From positions 7,041,876-7,105,875 of the forward strand of contig NW_020653993.1 of the NCBI RefSeq assembly GCF_003589595.1: 64,000 nt of DNA, given 5' to 3'. A program made the translations under genes and the position numbers. This document shows, piece after piece, positions 23,227 to 34,513 of this stretch (the first letter of the stretch is position 1; each line of letters opens with the position of its first letter). The DNA is from Hyposmocoma kahamanoa (lineage: Eukaryota > Arthropoda > Insecta > Lepidoptera > Cosmopterigidae). Below the pieces are notes generated by a model. The model saw only the letters and a program-made list of their open reading frames with translations. It ran no database searches and had not been told where the DNA came from.

Positions 23227-25584
23227 TTACTCTTACACTTTTACGTTTACCCATTTGCTGTCTCCACAAATTACTATTTTTTCTTATTATAGTATTGTAT
23301 TGGTGTATAAAATTTTTGCATAATGTATAAATAAAGTAACGGCAATTGTATATTTTACTATGCCATTGAAAGGTTTGCTGGTACCTACAGCACAGGTTTT
23401 TCCTTTTTTAAGTACCAGCATACCATATGACCATATGTACTGATTATTTGATACTTACTTACTGTACACTAATACATGTTGTATTATTGTTATGGCAAAT
23501 ACGGAAAAAATATGGTCACGTTATGCATGCACAGAGCGGAGCATTCCAAAGCGCTTGTGTTGAATATTTTTTCATTTAGTTAGTTAGTTGATTTAGTGTA
23601 ATATTCGCGCCCTCCCGCCGCATGAAATTCATCATCATCATCAACCTATTTATATGTTCCACTGCTGGATATGGGTCTCCACACTAGTTTAGGTCATAGC
23701 TTTCATCACAATGTTTCCTTCACCGAAAAACTACCGTAGTAACTTTCAAATTAAAGTTCGCACAAAAATTCCGAAAAACTCCGAGTCTGGATTGGAACCC
23801 AAAGCCTCTTGAGAGGTGGTAGGTCAAACCATCAGGTAACCACGGCTTGAAATTATTAAAGAAAATAACACAAACGCAACAATCCGCGTAGTAGGGCGCG
23901 TGTCCACGTTAAGTCGCCGGGTCTATGCAAGAATGCGTGTCGTTAATACACTGCCTCGGCGCGCCATACAAGAAAAAATCTCTACCACTGACGCGACGCG
24001 CTCTGTCGCTCTTGTATGGGGCGGGGTGAGGTGCATTGTCAGTAAACGAACGTTTATGCGCGTGTTGCTTAGAAGTCAACATAATACAACAACATATTTC
24101 TTCCCACAGTCGGTAGTAAAACGACAGCTACCTCGAAGACTCGTAATGCCCTGACACATTTTACCCTACACACGTCTGTCTGAAAGCATTCGTATCGTGT
24201 CAATACTCATTATTTTCTAGTTTGCAATAGACACGACATGTTTTCGTGGCTAGATCCGACAAAGTTCTTGTGGTGTACAAGACCATTTTTCATCTTTTAT
24301 GTAGCAGACACGTCGAATTCCTAGCGTGTACACGCGCCTTTACTATTCTCGTAGAGAGACAAAACAGTTCTTCTTCTTCTTCTTCCTGTCCTTATCCCAC
24401 GCTAGGCGGGGTCGGCACAACATGTATTTTTCTTCCACTCGTATATTTTTGGTGGTGGTGTCTGTGATTGCCTGAGAGGGGTCCCGTGCCGTAGAACGTA
24501 TAGGTAGGTTGATGACGAACTCGGTAAAAACATACCAAACTGTCCATGATAACTAAACCAGTTGACGTTGTTGTCGATAGATTTCAAGACAGAGCCCGCT
24601 ATGGCCAGAATGGAACCAACTAATTGAAGAATCCAGTGGACACGTCTTTTGTCCACCAAAGTGAAATTGGAAGCCCAGCTCCCTGGTGCTAAAGCTAAAC
24701 AGGCTTCGGCCATGAGCAATTGGTACTGAAAAAAAAACCAATTAAAACATTAAGTATGGAAATAAAAGTAACCATAGTAACAATTAATTACGAAGTAGGT
24801 ATACTTAATCTGTATTGACAAATTACACGGAGCCGCTTCATTGATTGAAGTATATCGTCTGTTTAAAGGTAAACCCACATAAGCGACATTTTCCACAAAA
24901 ATGTTACTTATGTGGTTTTACCTTTAAGCAGACGATGTTATTGAAATATTTTTATTGAATATCACGATGTTTGTGAAAACTAACGCGGTAACACACATTA
25001 TAGTATAAAAGTAACGGGACTTACTCGCGTAGTATTTTAGTCGGAAGCGGTCCGACTAGTTTCAACCATAATCGATGGTCTTCATCAGGGGTTGAGTGTA
25101 ACGTTTGCGACCGCGTCACGTCTAGCACTTTTGGTTTTGAAGGGAAAAGGGTGCTAGTGAAATTATAGGCACGTGGGACTTGTCAACTTATGTCTCAGGT
25201 TGACGGGCGCAGTGGCGGTACCCCTCAGAACTTTGCGATTTAAAGCTTTGAATGGCACTGCAATAGATATAGACAGGCCTGTCGTTTACCACCAGGGGTA
25301 CGACTTGTCCGTCCCGTCATTTGGTATTAAAAAAAAGTACTTACTCCAATGACACACACAACAATATGTTGATTAGTGGCGGTAAGAGGCAATCCGTTTC
25401 TAAAAGCAAAAGCCAGGCAGATACCGACCACGATTCCAATGCACAGTCTTCCAATCATGTTAAAAATAGACTGGCATATATGCCAGCCATAGTTCTCGTG
25501 ATCTGACGGATTTGATTGCACCGCAGGTAAGCAAATAATTCGTGGCTCATCATAGGCTAAAATGTCAACTGGATTTGCTGACAT
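22267..25584 (-). CDS. Cytochrome b561 domain transmembrane reductase (CYB561D type), complete
   Basis: Exons 25345-25584, 24536-24725 and 22267-22577 join with GT-AG junctions into 246 residues. The start is the ATG at 25584, the first Met of the open frame. The protein has about six hydrophobic segments and four histidines placed as in b561 proteins: H73 (NQHIVV), H110 (RRVHWIL), H140 (FSYHGQFG) and H180 (LTHICFG). The H73-H140 and H110-H180 spacings suit two heme b groups across the bilayer. YHGQFG resembles the WHGQAG block of CYB561D2. Family members move electrons across membranes from ascorbate or similar donors, often reducing ferric iron. The N-terminal ~40 residues are cytosolic-looking and lack a cleavable signal. 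The basic tail ends KSKSVLRRMK. Neighbours are repeats, so context adds nothing about function. Confidence 0.9.
22921..23103. repeat. tRNA-like sequence framed by ~31-bp inverted repeats
   Basis: Arms 22921-22951 and 23071-23103 (ATGATTATGAAT ... ATCGAACACACA) flank a tRNA-like block at 22985-23060. Acceptor GACCCG pairs with CGGGTC, D-stem GCTC/GAGC, T-arm GTTCAAGTCCC. Position 33 is C rather than T and the acceptor is six pairs, so a functional tRNA is unlikely. Confidence 0.6.
23171..23224. repeat. (AC)n microsatellite
   Basis: About 27 uninterrupted AC dinucleotides, in the intron between cytochrome b561 exons 2 and 3. Confidence 0.98.
23670..23850 (-). repeat. tRNA-headed SINE (second family)
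   Basis: Minus-strand head GCCGTGGTTACCTGATGGTT with GGGTTCCAATC B box; body with the complement of TTTCCTTCACCGAAAAACT. Same family as 46390-46570. Adjacent CATCATCATC tail remnants at 23630 belong to a LINE-type end. Confidence 0.65.
23894..24338. repeat. Repeat D, copy 2 (GCGCGTGT TIRs)
   Basis: About 445 bp with ends GGGCGCGTGTCCACG and CGTGTACACGCGCC. It contains about 100 bp near the left end that are missing from copy 1. Lies in the intron between cytochrome b561 exons 2 and 3. Confidence 0.68.
24536..24725 (-). CDS. Cytochrome b561 gene, exon 2
   Basis: Acceptor TTTTTCAG, donor GTATGT. It encodes YQLLMAEACLAL, the KRRVHWILQLVGSILAIAG segment and NWFSYHGQF, carrying two heme-ligand-like histidines (H110, H140). 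It ends one base into a Gly codon. Confidence 0.9.
24854..24936. repeat. 83-bp hairpin
   Basis: Arms of about 39 nt (ATCGTCTGTTTAAAGGTAAA, CCACATAAG) complement each other with about four mismatches and a very short loop. Lies in the first intron of the cytochrome b561 gene. Confidence 0.8.
25140..25325 (-). repeat. AAATCGCAAAGATCTG family copy
   Basis: Reverse orientation: ACTTTGCGATTTAAAGCTTT and the complement of the head at CCACCAGGGGTACGACTTG. It ends just before cytochrome b561 exon 1. Confidence 0.62.
25345..25584 (-). CDS. Cytochrome b561 gene, exon 1
   Basis: It starts with ATG at 25584 and ends at donor GTAAGT. Eighty codons encode a polar N-terminus, a first membrane segment (LCIGIVVGICLAFAF) and NQHIVVCVIG, which carries the first heme-ligand-like His. 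Phase 0 end. Confidence 0.9.
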
Positions 25585-25639
25585 TTTTCAAAATCACTTT
25601 TATAAAACAAGAAATTAAAAGCCTCAAGAAGAAGAACTT

Positions 25640-25680
25640 AAGAATAATGACTAGATACTGTGAGTCGTATATATATATAG
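25640..25680 (-). promoter_or_regulatory. Possible TATA-type core promoter of the cytochrome b561 gene
   Basis: On the minus strand a TATATATATATA run (about 25679-25669) is followed about 30 bases downstream by a CACAGT initiator-like site, roughly 60 bases before the ATG at 25584. The spacing fits a TATA promoter, but AT repeats are common here, so this is tentative. Confidence 0.3.
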
Positions 25681-25744
25681 AGACAGCGGTGGTTACGGTA
25701 GATTAAAAAATATTAGATAAAAATATTTATGTACTGTTTGTATG

Positions 25745-25930
25745 TATATATTGTATAATTGGGTATGTATACTCTGATCGCGCGGTCGCTTGGTAGGTAC
25801 TGGGAACTGAAAACCCTCAATGTGTACACTTTGATCACGATATCAGTTTCACCTGCCCCATTGCTGTACGATTTGTCGCAACCGATCGCGCGATTTGAAT
25901 CAACTGAAAAAATATTTCTAATAGTTTCCC
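25745..25930 (+). repeat. Repeat E, copy 1
   Basis: Matches 57640-57770 in reverse: words GATCGCGCGGTCG, TGTGTACACTTTGATCACGA and TATCAGTTT. No frame is credible. Confidence 0.5.
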
Positions 25931-26088
25931 AACAGATCACAATATATTTAATACGGTTTCAGTTTTTTGTTTTGAAACTATTAAAAAAACTATTAAACAA
26001 TTGAAATTAATCAACGAAGTTATAATATTTGTTTATTTATATTATAAAAAATAAAGCCTATTAATAACTGTACCAAACTGTTCATAAA

Positions 26089-26303
26089 GCAGCAGGAGAT
26101 CGAAGCTCGGTTTTCTTTAGGCGTTTTCTTTAATGAAATGTAATAAAACTAATCACGGTATTGTGTTATTATTGTTATATTTGAGAGGTTTTGTAGCAAA
26201 TTTATAAATAACCAAGGAGAAAACGGTGTGACGACATCTAGGAGTAGACTGGACTTCGGTAAAGGAAACGCCTAAAGAAAACCGAACTTCGATCTTCAGC
26301 TGC
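26089..26303. mobile_element. TIR element with ~45-bp inverted ends
   Basis: The left arm contains GATCGAAGCTCGGTTTTC and TTTAGGCGTTTTCTTTA; the right arm is its close complement. About 215 bp in total. No frame. Confidence 0.68.
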
Positions 26304-27214
26304 TTCAGTTTAAGCAGGCACAAATCAAGAGTTAGCTAGCTTACAGAATATTAGATATGCTACGTAGAAAACATGGGCTAATTTCTTAGACAAAACAAAA
26401 GAATATGATGTCCATTCGATACAACACAAAGTGAAAACACTACGACGGAAATTTTCAAGGAACTGTTAAAATTTCGAAACAAAATTCAATCTCCCTTTTT
26501 CACACCGAAAACAACAGATGCAATGAACTTGTGATGTAGTCACATAAACTGAACTTCAACTACAAAATAGAGATGGAACGATTTGGAGACACTTAACGAC
26601 ACACTTAGATGAAATCGCCTGTTCTTTCTTTTTTTACATTGTCTATGGTATACATATAACCAGCCCTGGTAAGTTAAAAAGAAATAAATGGACAAAATCA
26701 GGAACTAATATACGTAATTTAATTTTTTTTTATCTCAATTTATCGTCTGTGATATATCTATTATAATTCAATGGCCTTATAAAATTTAGTTTTATCACTT
26801 TGCAGAATTAACTTTCCTCACCGATGAAATTACGTCGAGTATAGGTCGCTTACCTATTGTAATAAACTTTAAAAAATATTAGGATAGAAATGTTAACATT
26901 ACATTAAAAACACGAATAAACTAACAATCTGATTTATAGATAGATAGAAAGAAAATAGATTTATTTCTTTACCACAGAAGAGAAAAAAACGAAACAAAAC
27001 AGAAGAACATCAAAACATAATCAAGACGTAGAAAGAACGTAATCAATCATAAATAAATCATTAAGAAACAAAACAAAAATATACACACAAAACAGACACT
27101 AGGTAGGTAAAGGTCGACCTCGATTGATAAAAGAGATTTTAAAATCAAGCTCAAACAGTTATTAATACCATACCAGGCCGAATTGCCCATGGGCGGCCGT
27201 GTTGGTCTTACTTT

Positions 27215-27640
27215 TTAACCGATTTAAAAAAAGAGGAGGTTCTCAATTCGACTGTATGTTTTTTTTGTATGTATGTTACGCGATAACTCCGGTATTTGTG
27301 AACCGATTTTCATGATTCTTTTTTTGTTGGAAAGAGGGTACCTCCATAGTGGTCCCATTTCATTTTGAAGAAAATCATCCACCTCTAAGTGTCACGCATG
27401 AACTTTCATTTTTATAAATAGCGCCTAAATTTTACTTAAGGAGCAATTATTTTAATGATTGGTTTTGCTATTCTCCAATTTAAGGCGTTTTTCTCTCTCA
27501 ATATACTTTGAGTAGTGAGAACCGATTTTTATTATCTCCTGCGTCAAGTCCCGTACAGTGGCGAACTAAAATATCCCAATATTTCAATAAAACTTAGCAA
27601 ATAGACGTAATTCCACGTACTTTTGAGGTCGGTTTTTTTA
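27215..27640 (+). repeat. ACCGACTTCAAAAAAGGAGG family repeat, fullest copy
   Basis: Starts TTTAACCGATTTAAAAAAAG, with GGTTCTCAATTCGACTGTAT, TGTTGGAAAGAGGGTAC and ending GAGGTCGGTTTTTTTAGTAC. Other copies: 2828-3095 (plus), 367-600 (minus) and 38950-39115 (minus). Confidence 0.65.
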
Positions 27641-27968
27641 GTACTCTGTACTGAGATTATTCGGGGTAATAGTTTGGCTGAGAGGGTATAATATTTATTT
27701 TGGCATTTAGTATAAGCATTCTACTATTTTATTATTTAATTTATCATGTTTCTGTACATATTAATTTACATTAATAAATCATAATATTTAATAATAATAA
27801 AATAATGAGGAGCAACACTCGTGATTTTATCACTTTTTCCTAGCGTCGAGCTCTACGGGCAATACTGAAAATAAGCGCTGTGGTAGGTTATTGCATGCCT
27901 AATACGTGGGGCGCACTATAAGTTTCCGGAATGAATAAGAAAAAATACTATAATGGTCAGAAATAAAT

Positions 27969-28990
27969 TTATTGTTTCTCAAAATATTCTCCGTTAGCGT
28001 TAATGCACTTTTTCATACGAATGAACCAATTTTGAAAACATTTATGCCACTCCTCCGTGACAATCTCTGAAACATATTTTTCATATTCTTCGACAGCCTC
28101 TTCAGGTGATGAAAATCGTCGACCGCGTAACAGGTTCTTAATTTTTCGAAATAAATAAGTCACAAGGTCGGGATTGTACGCAGGATGGCTCGTAAGGTCA
28201 ACGTTGTTCACCTTTAAAAATTCGTTTATCTGTCTGGCCGTGTGAGAACTGGCATTATCGTGGTGCAAGATGATACGGCGTTTACGGTTATTTTTACGGA
28301 GATTGTCAATAACTTCCGGCAAACAAATGATCGTGTACCAATCACTATTCACGGTACAATGATTCTCCAAAGCAACAGTAGCCGCGTGTGCAGTTTTATT
28401 AAAAAAAGTAGCAATCATCCGCTTAGAGGCACTTTGCATGCGCGCCATTTTGGTTGGTTTCGGCTCATCTCGAAAGACCCATACGCTCGATTGCTGCTTT
28501 GTTTTGGGATCGTAACTATATAAATCCATGTTTCGTCACCTGTTACACTATGTCTCACGCCAAATTGGACGCCCCTTCGTTGAATCTGGTAAGCATGTCA
28601 TTACCAATGCACCAAGTGACGCGATCCGTTTTTCGGAGCATCCAGTCAAATTGTGTAGGATCCACCGAGAGCACAGCTTTTTCACACCCAAATGTTTGTG
28701 TAGCATTGATTGTATTTGACTCATGCCTATGCCTAAAGATGCCCGAATCTCATGGTATGTCACATGCCTGTTTTGATCATACGGCGCACAGCATCGATGT
28801 TTTTGTCGTTCACAGCAGTGGACGGGCGACCATCACGAAATTCGTCACACGACCGCGTTTGAATTCTGCAAACCAGCTATAAATAGTCGTCTTGCATGGT
28901 GCTTCATCGCCAAAAACAGTTTGAAGTTTAAATTACACTTTAAGTCGTAGAAAATCATACTACGAAAATTTTCACGAGTTAAATCCATGG
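27969..28990 (-). pseudogene. Mariner-type (DD34D) transposase, frameshifted
   Basis: The 3' half is open (28529-27969) and includes DLYSYDPKTKQQSSVWVF, RRIILHHDNASSHTA and LTSHPAYNPDL, which carries the last Asp. Upstream, in other frames, come a start at about 28988 (MDLTRENFR), then TIYSWFAEFKRGR, DGRPSTAVNDKNIDAVRR and GVKKLCSRWI. This is the helix-turn-helix and linker part of a mariner transposase. GDETWIY can be read across a frameshift near 28545. Cut-and-paste enzyme of TA-target elements. Several frameshifts make it inactive. Terminal inverted repeats were not confidently found. Confidence 0.88.
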
Positions 28991-29159
28991 TGATGTAGAC
29001 AACCAATTTCTAAAATGACGCCACAATGTAAAAACAAGTGACAGTCAGATGAAACAAACTGTATTCTACAGCCAAAAAGTTCCATTTTCAAATGTTGTAA
29101 TTACTTTTTAAATATTGTTTATTATACTGCGCACTATGTAATTATTTGTATTTCAAGTG

Positions 29160-29460
29160 ACCGGACGAACAAGTCGTGGGCCTGGTGGTAAGCTACACGT
29201 CTGGCCATAACTGTTGCAGTGCCTCTGAGAGCTTTAAATCGCAAAGATCTGACGGGCACTGCCAGTGCGCCTGTTACCCTGAGACATAAGTTGACAATTC
29301 CAATATGCCTATAATTTCACCAGCACCCTTAACCCTTCAAAACCGGAACGCAGTAATGCTCGTTACTGCTTGGCGGCAGAAATAGGTAAAGTGTAATGGC
29401 AGTACCTCCCTGGACGAACTCTTTGACAAGGAGCTTAGAATTGATACGAAAAACAAATGA
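29160..29460 (+). repeat. Dispersed SINE-like repeat (AAATCGCAAAGATCTG family), fullest copy
   Basis: Starts near GGCCTGGTGGTAAGCTACAC, with AAATCGCAAAGATCTGACGG, CACCCTTAACCCTTCAAAAC and CCCTGGACGAACTCTTTGAC. Other copies: 25140-25325 (minus), 43208-43455, 47923-48118, 54322-54462, 59445-59600 (minus) and 2531-2645. Confidence 0.68.
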
Positions 29461-29526
29461 ATAAGGTAACACAGAAAATAGCACGTACTTTACGCTTACG
29501 TCTAACGATATCGGTGGCCCAACAAT

Positions 29527-29665
29527 TTGCACTGTGGGCGCTAGATGAAGAAGTCCCGGGATCCATTCCTGGTAGAACCACTTTTCTAAATTGGTTCTGG
29601 TATGTATGTTCTGGGTAGTGCCCCGGAGTGACCATATAATTAGTGTGGTTGTTATTACCTATTTT
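29527..29665 (+). repeat. Truncated SINE
   Basis: Starts in the B-box region (GGGATCCATTCCTGG) and continues into the TTCTAAATTGGTTCTGG body, like 5623-5852. It directly follows another repeat (29160-29460). Confidence 0.6.
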
Positions 29666-29711
29666 TAAAATTCTAGTCTGCCACTTACAATAACAAATTT
29701 TTAATTATATA

Positions 29712-30003
29712 CAGCGGACTTTCTTAATGAACATTTTCCTTCCTGGATCGGTACTGTTGGACAAATTAAATGGCCTCCGAGATCCCCGGATCTAACCCCG
29801 TTAGATTTTATAAGGATATGTAAAAGAGTTTGTTTACAGGAACCGGTATGAGAGTGTGCAGGAGTTACAAACTGAACTTAGACGTATTATTTTAAACATT
29901 CACCACGAAAAGATAAATAAATCAACAGGAAGCGAAATTATGAAAAGAGTGAGAATTTGTATACTACACAATGGGAGACATTTTGAACATTTGATAACTT
30001 AAA
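29712..30003 (+). pseudogene. Second DDE transposase C-terminal fragment (mariner/Tc-related)
   Basis: Degenerate frames read FLNEHFPSWIGTVG, IKWPPRSPDLTPLDF and, after a small frameshift, YVKEFVYRNRYESVQELQTE and MKRVRICILHNGRHFEHLI. WPxRSPDLTPLDF with the last catalytic Asp is typical of insect mariner-related DDE proteins. It differs from the mariner at 27969-28990 and has the opposite orientation. Confidence 0.8.
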
Positions 30004-30104
30004 TTGATTGATTGTAAATTGCAATTAAATGTACCTAATTATTTTAATTAAATTTCAATTCCATGGTCTTCCTTTTATTTAAGATGTTATGTTATTTAGA
30101 AGAA

Positions 30105-30340
30105 AACAATCCTTATGATTGAGTCTTTCGATCAGTATAATAAAATTACAGGTGGTTTTTTTTCACATTTTGCGGGTTCGATTCTCGGTTCAGAGAAGCG
30201 ATTATTTAAAAATCTTTGAATGCAGTTCGAATTGTTTTTAAAATCAAAATGAAGTCTTCTTTCAGTAAAATGTTCTATCAATGGTATTTAAGGTACTTTC
30301 CCTCCATGTGGCATAGCCGTGGGACACCCTGTATATATAT
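30105..30340 (+). repeat. Repeat G, copy 1
   Basis: Matches 48165-48385 in the same orientation (GGTTCGATTC, AATCTTTGAATGCA, TACTTTCCCTCC). It includes a B-box-like GGGTTCGATTCTCGG. Confidence 0.58.
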
Positions 30341-31185
30341 AACGTCAAATCTCATTCCTGTTTCAAGGTATTTTTTAACAATTGACTTCGCATTTGGGAT
30401 GATTCAACATCAGAAACAACAAAAAAGAATTCCAGGATTCTTTTATCGTTCATTTCCCTTGTTTTTAGTATCAATCGCTTATAACGCCAATTAAATTTTA
30501 CTACTTTGCCTTTATCGCTGTTATTTTTTATTAAATATACGATAGACAAAACGTTCATTCAACACAAACTTGCAATCACAACATTTGCAAAGATTATTAA
30601 AATAATCACTTTTTTTTATTGAAAGTAGCTGCCGCATATAATGTTATTATGTTGTACTTATGTTGTCGACGTTGATTATTGATAATCTACAACGCTGTTA
30701 TTCTACCAGTAGTTCTCGTGCTCCTATCAGTGGGAGTACGCTGTAGGAGCATGTGAAAACCGTCGTCGTCATTTTGGTACCTTTTCTTGTATTTCTCGTA
30801 CTTTTTATTTTTCGTTTACAGACAAGTTTTTTGTTTGCTTTGCTACAATTTTGGTCTTAGGTCCCCGTTTAGTATGGATGCTGAAGTCTGCCGCCGCTGG
30901 TTGAAAGGGCGCTTGTGACAAAAACTCAAAACCGAGAAAATAATGTTTAAAGAAATTAAATGAAAAAATATCTGCTGTTTCTTTCTGCAAATGCAGTAAG
31001 ATAAACCTATATTATACACAAAATATGGAATTAAAATATTTTATTTATGCTTCATTATTTAATTATTACGATTTTCCGTTTACAACTTAGTAAAAAATGT
31101 TCGTAAAATACTCAATACTAGATAAGATGGACGCAAGTAACCTCTCCTTTTTAACATAGCAATACACAATGCTATTGTTACGTTA

Positions 31186-31474
31186 GGGCGCATTCTCATT
31201 ATGTCGTGACGACAGACAGTCGTGCAGTTTAAAGTATCGTGACTTGTATATTTAAATCAAGTTGTTCACATACAAAAACACGAGTAACGTCGTGCGAACG
31301 ACAAGGCGGCTGCCGTGAACCGATAAATTGTCGTCACGATCTAGTGGGAACAGCTAGACACGATAGTCGTTCAACGATAAACGGCCACGACAGTTAGTCG
31401 TAGTGTAGGAACAGGCTAGACGCGACAGTCGTCCAACGATAAATAAAACGTTACGACATAATGGGAACGCGCCC
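31186..31474. mobile_element. TIR element with GGGCGC ends
   Basis: 289 bp with inverted ends GGGCGCATTCTCATTATG and GGGCGCGTTCCCATTATG continuing as TCGTGACG/TCGTAACG. The interior repeats CGACAGTCGT-type words. Flanks TTA and TCA may be a decayed TWA duplication. Confidence 0.65.
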
Positions 31475-32745
31475 TCAGTGAATAAGATGAAAGGGCAGTA
31501 TGTGGTTACAATGTCTTTTCAATGTCGTAACTTGACATTTTCAAGATTAATTACTTAAATGAAATGTAACCACTTTAATTTAAATTTACATTACTGGAAA
31601 ATTAACATTTTTCAGTAACTACATACATGTAGAGCGTCAATCGAGGAAGATTTAGAAAATTAAATGTGACTTGAGTCTTTTCATTTAGGAAACGAAACTA
31701 TTTTTCCGGATGTAAATCGCGTATATTTGTTTTTTCAAACAAACCGACGTTTCGGGCACTTTACAGGTCGCATGGTCACGGTTGACTGAGGTGGTAGTCT
31801 TCAACCAGTTATCTTTTCATTTACTTAAGTAATTGAAATGTGTAGTTAAAACGAAATGACGTATATATGCAATTACGCCTTTTTTTAACAATTTCTTCTG
31901 TAAATACGTGGACAATAAAAGTGTGGGTACTTACCAAGGAAAAAAAAGAACAGATTCATCTTTTTTTGCTGATCACGACAGTACATACAACTCATTTATT
32001 GAAAAAGTATGACATGCGCCCTTTCAAGTAACGGCGGCAAAATTGTGTTGACAAGTGGAGTGCAAACCCTAAATCAGGCAATAAACAGGTATAGAAAAGA
32101 AAGAAAATAATTCTTAATGAAATACATTTTATTATAATTCAAATCGTTTAGCCATTCGAACTAGATTCACAGCTTAACTAGGTTGGTTTGTACACCAAGT
32201 CCTCGTACAGTCACACTTAACAGTCACTTAGTCACGACTTAAATCTAAGTTTTTAAAACAAGATTGCATATTGAGACATTAGGTATAATCGTTTACTTTG
32301 AGATGGAGCAGATTGAAACTTCGGTGTGAATACAAAGAAATTGGTAAAAAAAACTGCCGACTCGACGTGCGGAAGAAATAGGATAACACCAGGCTATTGG
32401 CAAAATGTTATGTTTCAAAATAATTACATTACTTGACCCAGCCATGATTGATCAAATTGGAGTTATCATGCTTCTTCCAAAGACCACAGCAGTTACAATA
32501 ACATTATTTATTAATCAGTAAAATACATTCTATAGACATTCTTAATAAGCACATTAGGTAGACAACGTTTGTTGACATCGGATTTTGTCAATGTCGCGAA
32601 CAATAGGCCTAAGTAATAAAAGAATTTTTTATTTGCTGATAACGTCAAAACTGTGCTATGTAGACTAATTGACGTGCTACATTTATCAGCAACGAGGCAA
32701 TAAAAAAATTACATGTGAATAGTGATACAAATGTCATTCTATATA

Positions 32746-33166
32746 CAGGGGGATAAAAAAAACTGACCATTTTTTTCCTGTGCATAAGATTCAGTAATAC
32801 AACACATTAGTCAAATAAAACAAACAAAAATTTCCCCATTTATTTGATGTTAATATTTCCCAATAATTTTTACCGCTGTTTACCTTAAAATAGGAAATAA
32901 AATTGAGCGATTGGCGCAGTTGTCTAGACGCCTAGGCACCAGCGCTAACGCATCGCGCGTTAGTAGTTAGTACACTGACCCACACCGTTGTTGTTGCTAT
33001 AGCAACGGCGTCTGGTTATTGTTGGGTCAATTATGTTCAAGATTTTTCGGAAAAGTTTGAGACGTCATATCTTATTAATTTGTTAAGTATTTAAAAAAAA
33101 CCGAACATGTATTTTTTATTTCAGTATGCTTCTTTAAAATGGTCAGTGGTTTTTTTTATCAACCTG
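32746..33166. mobile_element. Tc1/mariner-like TIR element with TA duplication
   Basis: 421 bp with inverted ends CAGGGGGATAAAAAAAAC and CAGGTTGATAAAAAAAAC leading to TGACCATTTT, flanked by TA on both sides. The interior has no frame but holds a GTTGTTGCTATAGCAACG palindrome and a tRNA-like D-arm stretch. Confidence 0.65.
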
Positions 33167-33810
33167 TATAAGCTTTTACAGGCGCGACACTGTGTAGCTT
33201 TACCTGTAAAATATAGAATTCTGAATTGATTTACTTTGCTGTTTACAAGGCCCGAGTTTCGACCTTCACCATTTAATCACTACCTAAGTATTTTTAAACA
33301 AAGAGATCCTTTGTAATTCCGTAACAAAAATGTACAAATACACTTATCCAGTGCTTACACATAAAATTTATGTGCATATACCTCTACTAAACCTGATAAA
33401 AAATACTTTCTAATGATTCACGACTAAAATAAACTCGAACCAAAGTTCCCATATCATTTGGCCGTTTCAACTAGTCCGCGCCTTAAGGAGTTTCACAGCG
33501 AGTACACTTGTTCAAGCGCATGCGTTTGAATTATTTGTGTGTGCTGTAAGAATAACGTTTATGTACGTTGGCATCTTATTTCACACAAAAAATAATGCAC
33601 ACGTATTTTGAAAGTATTTTGTTACACAATTTTGTTTTATATTTATTTATATTAGTGTGATGACCTTGCTATTCCTTCACGCGTACATGTCGTGCGAGAA
33701 CGTTACGAGCGTTTGCGCACTTCATCCGATTCATAGAAGTTCCAAGACTGTCCGAAATGTCACAGGTGTCTGAAGTGTCATTTTTAGGTGTACAAGCGAT
33801 ATTCGTATAT

Positions 33811-33957
33811 CTGCCGTCCACTACTGAAACGCGGTGAATTGACAAATGGTCAAATAACCGTTTTAAATATCAAAAAAGAGAGCACAAAATTCTCTTTTAA
33901 ACAGTTAAAATTAGTCACCGTGTTCGACTTATTGGAACTTACCCTAACGATGCATAC
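33811..33957 (+). mobile_element. CTAACTAAAAC TIR family, left part, interrupted by hAT MITE
   Basis: Begins CTGCCGTCCACTACTGAAAC and matches the 35427 element through AACTTACCCTAACG, where the hAT-like MITE has inserted. The right terminus beyond 34193 is not recognisable. Confidence 0.6.
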
Positions 33958-34185
33958 CATTGACTTACAAATAAATGGACGACGGGTCTAATACAAAAAC
34001 CACGAAAAAAATGTCCCAAGTCAACCTATTCGAAATTTAAATTGTTATGTCATCGCAGTATCGCGCTGTCCGTAGAACAAATGAAGACTAAAGCGGAGTG
34101 TCGCGCTCTGTATACGATTTTAGCGCCTTACAAGTGCGGACACTTTTTAGCGCGGACCCGACGTCCATATAATTGTAAGTCAATG
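33958..34185 (+). mobile_element. hAT-like MITE, short form, copy 1
   Basis: 228 bp with TIRs starting CATTGACTTACAA and including ATGGACG-CGGGTC. Flanked by the perfect 8-bp duplication ATGCATAC (33950-33957 and 34186-34193). Nearly identical to 44866-45094. It is inserted in another TIR element that begins at 33811. Confidence 0.9.
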
Positions 34186-34267
34186 ATGCATACCTGAAAT
34201 ATCATTAAACATTTTTATAGTCTCGGATTAGGAACGAATACGAATCGGATGCAGAGCGTAAACGCGC

Positions 34268-34513
34268 TTATAGCATTTACACACGGCGAATTTTAACAAC
34301 GATACAAACGCGCGATTGCGTCGCTACACTAGCGGTTTATAGGTGGTGACATCGATGCAAACGCGCGCCTGCATCGATGCCGTCGGTTATGTTGAAACAT
34401 TAAAAACGTGCATCGCGTTTGATTGCATGTGTGTAAAGGTAGACGATTAACGATTACATCGCTACTGAATCGCTGCAAACGCGCTGCTAAAAGTCACCGT
34501 GTGTAAACGCTCT
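34268..34513. repeat. TIR-like repeat with CATTTACACACGG ends
   Basis: Inverted ends GCATTTACACACGGCGA and GCGTTTACACACGGTGA surround repeated GCAAACGCGC and CATCGATGC words. No target duplication was identified. Confidence 0.5.

Noticed and set aside
23160..23230. CRISPR-like array
   Set aside because: It is a simple (AC)n microsatellite; no array with regular repeats and unique spacers occurs in the window.
28242..28882. Plus-strand open frames opposite the mariner
   Set aside because: They are antisense to a recognisable transposase and have no similarity of their own.
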